From Heracleum sosnowskyi (taxonomy: Eukaryota > Streptophyta > Magnoliopsida > Apiales > Apiaceae), in NCBI GenBank assembly GCA_030848705.1, contig CM061243.1, forward strand, positions 119,250,674-119,314,673: DNA of 64,000 nucleotides. The letters run 5' to 3'. How positions within the stretch are numbered: position 1 is the stretch's first letter; every line of letters starts with the position of its first letter. Below the pieces are notes generated by a model that saw only the letters and a program-made list of their open reading frames with translations, was not told the origin of the DNA and made no database searches. The position numbers and the translations under genes were made by a program. Positions 58,431-64,000 of the stretch are shown here, one piece after another.

Positions 58431-59147
58431 CTGTTATCAAGTTGAAAGAAATTTAGATTCGATTAGTTATTGGTAGAACAATTATTGGAAACACAAACAC
58501 GTTATATAAATCCGAGCAAAAGACCTGTACACACATTAAGGTTAACATATTATGTTGTTTAGAACTATTTAAGATCCTATCTGTTAGGTAAAAGCCAGGT
58601 TCATACTACCAAATTCCGATATAAACTACACCAATTCGAACTGCATATTCCATAATCCCTATCTCTTTCAATTTGACAGCATGTACAAAATAATGTTCCA
58701 CAGTAGGTAGAAATTAATTTTTCTCGTTTCTGTAAACCTCAAATATCTAGAATATCCATCCGTAATAAAGCTCAAATGTTTAGAATAGCTAGTGCAGTAA
58801 TTAACTGGTGTAAATCCGAGAAGTCGACAAGATAAATTCAAACATAATTCAACAATTATCATCTAGATAATCTAAATCTTCATCTTCATAATCTCAATCA
58901 ACAAACATAATTATACAGCATATATACAAACAATTAAGCCGATAAAATTATACAAACAGGATAAAACAAATTAATCAGATAATCAAATATTAAACATACA
59001 TGAACAGATCGCAAATCAATCAATTCTTATTCACACATACACAGATCTCCAATACACACAACAATCGATTAACAAACAAAATTAAATACACATATCAATT
59101 GAAAACAAGGAAACAAAATTAAAAGAGTTGAGATTAAAGTATCGTAC
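58431..59147 (-). other. 5'-UTR intron of polyubiquitin C (717 bp)
   Basis: The acceptor lies directly before the ATG and the donor reads TTTCAAG|GTACGATAC (GT at 59146-59147). It is about 270 bp shorter than in A and B, with several deletions, notably around 58645-58700 and 58930. Confidence 0.85.
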
Positions 59148-59286
59148 CTTGAAATATGTATAGAGAATTGTGGGTATATTGATAGCAGGCTATTTTTTTG
59201 CAAACGAGAGAAAATATGATGAATTTGGGGGAGAGAAGTGTTTGTATTTATACGAAGGGGTTGATTGATACTAGAAGCTTCTTGGA
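59148..59286 (-). promoter_or_regulatory. Core promoter and leader exon of polyubiquitin C
   Basis: TATAAATA on the minus strand at 59245-59252 and the heat-shock-like AGAAGCTTCTTGGA at 59273-59286. Both are conserved although surrounding sequence has changed, which suggests they matter. Confidence 0.75.
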
Positions 59287-59651
59287 TCAACGCGTTTTAA
59301 AGGGAAGATGTATTCTCGCGTCAAGTGGATTTGCCTAGCCCACAAGTCACGGTTTCGGACTTTGCCTTCTATTTTGGACTTGTCTTTTACAAGATTTTTC
59401 TTTTAGAATAGCCCGTCTAGCAATGTACGCGAAGTTTTAAGGATTTAGGAATTCTGATTGTACACTAATTTTATTTAAAATAGAATATATGAACTCCTAA
59501 ACATTGTATTTTAAATGTATGAGTCAACTAAAATGCAACCAGAAGCACTCATTCCTTGGTAAATGTTCAGACACTCGGGTGATGGTAGATCGTGTCATGT
59601 TTGCTTTTTTTCCTCTTTTGTTGACAGTTTGATGTTTCGATGATGCTTGTA

Positions 59652-60140
59652 ATATGATAATTATGTTATATCAATATTCAATATTACATTTTATATATGA
59701 ATTATTCAAATAAGTGTAGTATAAAAAAGATAGACCATTGTGCAAAAATAAAAATTATTTTATAGTTAACATTACATATATTAAATATTTGTTTAACTTT
59801 GAAAACTGAAAAAACATAGTTTAATATATCTTATGAATCACCTTCGTTTTTTTGCTAAAAAGTTAGTATAATAATAAATATAGGATAATGAGATATACGA
59901 GGTTCATGTAATAAAATTTTTAAGTCATAACCAAAAGAGACAAGTAGTACAATGGTTGTAAGGATGAATATCTTAGAGAAGGTTAATCGTTCGATACCTT
60001 ATAGAAACATTATTAATTCAATTTTTTTCTTTGAATAATAGAGTAGTGGCATGTTCATGTAATTTCGTAAAAAGTAAGTGTAATATGATAATTTCACGGG
60101 GGGTTTATTGGCTCAAAATGTCCCTAAAATATCCCCATGT
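59652..60140 (+). repeat. Dispersed direct repeat, copy 1, ending in a SINE-like module
   Basis: The block from TTATGTTATATCAATATTC to TCCCCATGTTCTC recurs at about 60945-61430. Its last 190 bp (59940-60130) is the tRNA-like family, with TAGTACAATGGTTG and GGTTAATCGTTCGATACC, then TAATTTCACGGGGGG and TTATTGGCTCAAAATG. It replaces sequence found in A and B at this point. Confidence 0.7.
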
Positions 60141-60199
60141 TCTCCTATCAAAATGATTATATAACTTGTTTAGTTATTTTCGTGTACTGTCAAATATTT

Positions 60200-60940
60200 T
60201 TAAAATATCATATTTTAAATTTTTTTAACTCGACATAATTAATTTTCCATTTGTATTATTTATGATTTTTCAGAAAAATAATAAAATTTACCTATTATAT
60301 ATTATTAATTTAATTTCAAATAAGCAATTATTATCTTCCATAAAATTAATATAAAAATTTATATATTGATATTAATTACAAATGTGTTACGTAAATAATT
60401 CATCCAATATAATTCTAAATCTAGTCACTTTCCATTATATTTATACTATGTTATTGAAACCGAAATATTAAACTTTTGATAGTTAATCGGTACTGTACTC
60501 ATATTTTTGTATTTACACTTTAGTTCTTTTATTTTTACAACTTTACCTTATTTTTTTAAAATAATAATTTTATTCAAAACATATCTCTAAAACATTGTTA
60601 AACACAAAACTCTTAAAACACAATTTATCACGATGAAAGACAAACACCTGCGTCAATTCAACGCCGAGTTCAACAACCATATATAAGTGTTCATATTTAA
60701 AATTATTTTCTTAAGAAACAAATATAAATATAAAAATAGAATATTAAACTCTTGCATGACACATGTTATGAGCTTGTACTTGTATATGTAATAAAAATAC
60801 TCATGAATATCGTGTATACATGTTATCGATATGTGCTATATATTAGTGATTGTTGTCTAATTTTTAAATATTTTGACCCTAATTTTTATTAATTTAAAAA
60901 TAAATAATTAAATAATATATAAAGAAACTACTTTTAATAT
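60200..60940. other. AT-rich, no gene seen
   Basis: This lies beyond the last short match to the A/B flank (near 60145-60200). I recognise no gene or repeat. Confidence 0.5.
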
Positions 60941-60944
60941 GTTA

Positions 60945-61430
60945 ATTATGTTATATCAATATTCAATATTATGTTTTATATATGAATTATTCAAATAAGT
61001 GTAGTATAAGAAAGATAGAGAGTTGTGCAAAAATAAAAATTATTTTATAGTTAACATTACATATATTAAATATTTGTTTAACTTTGAAAACTGAAAAAAT
61101 ATAGTTTAATATATCTTATGAATCACTTTCGTTTTTTTTCTCAAAAGTTAGTATAATAATAATTATAGGATAAAGAGAGATGTAATGTTCATGTAATAGG
61201 ATTTTTAACTCATAACCAAAAGAGACAAGTAGCACAATTGTTGTAAGAATGAATATCTTAGAGAAGATTAATGGTTCTATGCCTCATAACAACATTATTA
61301 ATTCAATTTTTTTCTTTGAATAAGAGAGCAGTTACATGTTCATGTAATTTCGTAAAAAGCAAGGGTAATATGGTAATTTCACAGGGGTTATTGACTCAAA
61401 ATACTCCTAAAATATATACATGTTCTCATA
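60945..61430 (+). repeat. Dispersed direct repeat, copy 2, ending in a SINE-like module
   Basis: Second copy of 59652-60140 with substitutions. The tRNA-like part is near 61205-61410. Confidence 0.7.
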
Positions 61431-61549
61431 TTATATATATATAATGGATAGACTAAATATTAATAAATTATATTTTAAAATTCAAAAATTCAAAAATGTA
61501 TAATTTCACTAAGTATGTTTTTTTAAAAAAAATATTATATTATTGAAAC

Positions 61550-62464
61550 TGTTGTGAGAGAAATTTGGTACAACACAATTGAGAGAATCTCGTTGGAATA
61601 TTCGTAAGAAACGTCCTTGATTATCGGACGGAGCTGCAGGCTTACAGTGAGAAACCTGTAGCTCACGGTATGAATAGAATAGTTGAAGTATGTCTCCGGG
61701 GCTGAGTTGACAAACCACCGGTCGAAATAAGTAGTGTAAATCCTACACTACCAGTAAATTCGCCGGAATATGTATCACCGAGGTGCACGTGCCTTATGCT
61801 TCTCAAGAGTGAAAATCCGAATCCTTTAGTCAAGTGCCTACATATCCTATTTATAGGAATCAAGCCCCATGTAGTTCTTTTAGGTTTATACTTCTCAATC
61901 CTTGCGAATTCAACCACTTTAAGATAATCCATCTTAGAGTTACAGTCGAATTATACACCTGTAGCTGAGCTTTCCAGTGTCCTAGTCCATGTCCATCACT
62001 AAGTCCTATAAATCCTCATGTATATCCGGAACAACCAATACAAGTCCTATATTGATTGCAATTATTCCATTAGGTACGTTTTATCCAGCCTAGAAGTCCT
62101 TTGCCAATCATACTTCCGTATTCCTAAAGTATAGGTAGACGAGCCCTTGTCCTACTAGCACTCTGCCTTCTTAAGACCTCGACTGCCCATCACCTGTAAC
62201 CAGTCTCGAGGTTCAGACCACTTGAACCTCATCATCTCTTACCAAACCCTTGATACTGTGACCATGTTATTAGTCCCTGCACCTATCGTGGCACCATGAA
62301 CCTGAACCATGACACCCTGAACCTACACCTTTGTTCCCTTAGCCTGCACATTGGTACTCTTAACCTGTACCTCAGTACACACAATACTAACCCAATACAT
62401 CCTTACTGGACTTTTGACAAGTATGGGCCTTAAATTGAGCCCATGTGAGATTTAGGGCACAACA
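61550..62464 (-). mobile_element. LTR of a minus-oriented retrotransposon (probable 3' LTR)
   Basis: 915 bp bounded by TGTTGTG and CACAACA. On the minus strand it begins TGTTGTGCCC and is preceded by CCGGGGGGTAGT, a polypurine tract. A TATA box TATAAATA (minus, 61848-61855) fits an LTR promoter in that direction. The flanking 5-mers GAAAC (left) and ACTAC (right) do not match, so it is not a solo LTR; the body should extend right of the window. No pol sequence is in view, so Ty3-gypsy identity is inferred. Confidence 0.7.
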
Positions 62465-62476
62465 ACTACCCCCCGG
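62465..62476 (-). other. Polypurine tract next to the minus-strand LTR
   Basis: CCGGGGGGTAGT on the minus strand lies directly before the LTR start TGTTGTG. Confidence 0.65.
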
Positions 62477-62780
62477 TTCCTTGCGGTATTGAATACAAGA
62501 GGAACCAAAACATATTTCATTCTCAAGTAATCCACTCTTAACCTCATAACCAGCTGCAAATCCTTAGCTGAAGAACCGATACTCAAATAAGCTCCCCGAC
62601 GTATGCCCCCTCGTGTTTCAGCGAATTAATCTCATGCTTCGACTTCAGCAAAAACATTCATTTGTTCACATATTATCCTTCTGAATAGAATTTGAATTTC
62701 AAATTAATACACAACTGATTCATCCTAGAAAATTGAATCATGCACCTGCATTTATCCTTCCCATTTCTCCAAAAAAAAAA
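62477..62780. other. Stretch between polypurine tract and antisense promoter
   Basis: No gene is recognised. A poly-A run of 17 or so bases lies at about 62771-62787. Confidence 0.4.
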
Positions 62781-62790
62781 AAAAAAATTT

Positions 62791-62993
62791 ACCAATCAGG
62801 TGGCTCCACCTGGCACGCCTGTTCCTATTCACGCGTGCATTTAAATACACGCCCTTTCATCCCTTCTCTTCTTTTTCAATACAAACTTCACAGTTCTCTC
62901 CTCTCTCTCTCTCGAAGAAAAGCTTCAAGGCGGTTCAAGCTCTCCGGTGATACCCAATTTTCTGACAATTTTCAGCCCGTAACACTCCTCAAG
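62791..62993 (+). promoter_or_regulatory. Promoter and leader exon of a plus-strand gene
   Basis: A CCAAT box (62792-62796) is followed by the perfect inverted repeat CAGGTGG-CT-CCACCTG (62797-62812), a TATA-like TTTAAATA (62840-62847) and pyrimidine patches (CTTCTCTTCTTTTTC, CTCTCTCTCTC). The start should fall near 62870-62880. The leader exon ends CTCCTCAAG|GTACGC at 62993. Confidence 0.65.
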
Positions 62994-63706
62994 GTACGCA
63001 TCTATCCTTATCTTTCACTTTTAACCCGTATTTGCTGTTGCATGCCGTCCTTGAATATGCTTGTCTGGTTTATATATGCCCATCTACATACATAATTTTG
63101 CATGTGCACATGCTCACCCACATATCCTGTGTGTAAGCGTATCCAAGACCAAGATGCCATGCATACCCTTCATTTATGAACTGTAATCGCACGATGTCGC
63201 CTCCTTTTGGCTATCATGTTAATCAAATAAAGCCCATGAAACCTGGTAAGCTTGTGTTTTTCTACACCATGAATCGTATATAACACCGCGTCCGTCCATC
63301 TTCCCGGTTGCCATTACTTGTATGTGTAATCGATAATTATTCACTGTACATATCCCTGGATATTAATGTTGATATATCGTCATGTAGAAGGATTTAATGT
63401 CAATAATTGAAACCCTTTCCTGCAATTTTAGGCTTTGAATTTCTGTATACTGAATCCTCTCTCGAGGTGAAAACCTCTATGGACCTTCATCTAACCTCTA
63501 GGTATAGAAACGATTTTGAACTTTGTTACCCCCCAAATCATTGGAGCTACCCGGGTCACCATCCGTTCGACCCAAATCCCCTATGACATCTTGCAAAGAA
63601 TCCCAATGGAAAATCCTCGCAAATATTACGGTTTATCTGTCCTTTTGCTTGCCTGATTGAGGAGGAACCTGTTGGCCGTTAACTCACCTTGCTCCATCGT
63701 TTGCAG
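62994..63706 (+). other. 5'-UTR intron of the plus-strand gene (713 bp)
   Basis: Donor AAG|GTACGC and acceptor CATCGTTTGCAG|ATG with a T-rich tract before it. Inferred from splice-site fit only. Confidence 0.6.
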
Positions 63707-64000
63707 ATGTCAGGGAGCTCAAGTGCAGCCAGCTCGCAGCAATCAGCTGCTCAGGAGGTGCAAGACTGTGTTGACCTTCTGGACTCCGGTGACTCGTTAA
63801 CCAGGACCCCTATGCCTAAACCACCTATTATTAGGCCAGTGAGCACCAGGACCCGTTCCAAGGTTAAGGTGTTAGTTCGTGATGCTGCTATTTCATCAGT
63901 TCGCAACAACCTCTTTCCTCTGAAAATCAAAGATTCCGAACCAGAAGCCACTACCCAGCTATCCTCTGAGAACCATCTAATCCTTGACACCAAAAACTTG
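63707..64000 (+). CDS. Partial CDS, unknown; candidate antisense ORF of a Tat-type retrotransposon
   Basis: The frame starts with ATG right after a splice acceptor and stays open for 98 codons to the window edge. The visible part starts MSGSSSAASSQQSAAQEVQD and is rich in Ser, Ala and Gln, then has a basic proline stretch (PMPKPPIIRPVSTRTRSK) and an ordinary mixed sequence. I recognise no domain in it. It points away from an LTR that is oriented on the minus strand. Tat-lineage Ty3/gypsy elements of plants are known to carry an extra antisense gene between pol and the 3' LTR, often with a putative gypsy-type transposase domain (PF04195). The position fits, but the diagnostic part would lie beyond the window. 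The alternative is an ordinary host gene beside a truncated LTR. Confidence 0.6.
   Translation, partial: MSGSSSAASSQQSAAQEVQDCVDLLDSGDSLTRTPMPKPPIIRPVSTRTRSKVKVLVRDAAISSVRNNLFPLKIKDSEPEATTQLSSENHLILDTKNL

Noticed and set aside
61550..62464. Solo LTR
   Set aside because: The flanking 5-mers differ (GAAAC and ACTAC), and a polypurine tract follows on the right, so an internal region is expected.

Overview
This is an AT-rich, repeat-dense piece of plant (eudicot-like) nuclear DNA. The signs are plant-type polyubiquitin genes with a 5'-UTR intron, a Sirevirus-like Copia element, nested Helitrons, Stowaway-like and hAT-like MITEs, and a Ty3-gypsy-type LTR. I cannot name the species from sequence alone. 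There are no bacterial operons, rRNA genes, intact tRNA genes or CRISPR arrays.

The window is built from a tandem array with a period of about 25 kb. Three polyubiquitin genes, all on the minus strand, lie at 7151-8299, 32205-33353 and 57282-58430, spaced 25054 and 25077 bp apart. I call the surrounding units A, B and C. Each has a left flank (L, the 3' side of the gene) and a right flank (R, the promoter side). R of A and B carries the same 8.7-kb Copia element (11964-20666 and 37018-45720), with the same TCCTT target duplication. L of B and C carries the same 6.5-kb Helitron (23263-29807 and 48317-54884), which L of A lacks. L of A alone has a 1.2-kb Helitron (5314-6520) and the end of another Copia-type LTR (1-1075). 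R of C is a diverged, older version without the Copia element. Sorting the differences shows that B matches C on its left and A on its right, and the switch falls between about 31574 and 32610, in or next to the polyubiquitin gene. The simplest reading is an ancestral two-gene locus (L1-Ub-R-L2-Ub-R') that gained a third gene by unequal crossing over in or beside the ubiquitin genes.

The only clearly functional host genes are the three polyubiquitin genes. Each encodes five head-to-tail ubiquitins plus Val-Phe, with an intron ending directly before the ATG, a TATA box and a heat-shock-element-like motif. Almost everything else is mobile DNA. The Copia element keeps a long gag frame but has lost most of pol. 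The Helitrons can be delimited to the base because paralogous empty sites sit in the same window. A hAT-type MITE, a Stowaway MITE and a tRNA-like (SINE-like) repeat family fill much of the rest.

The right end (61550-64000) leaves the array. It holds a minus-oriented LTR with a polypurine tract. Pointing the other way is a gene start with TATA box, 5'-UTR intron and an ATG frame open to the window edge. This layout fits the antisense extra gene known from Tat-lineage Ty3/gypsy retrotransposons, but the window ends before this can be settled.
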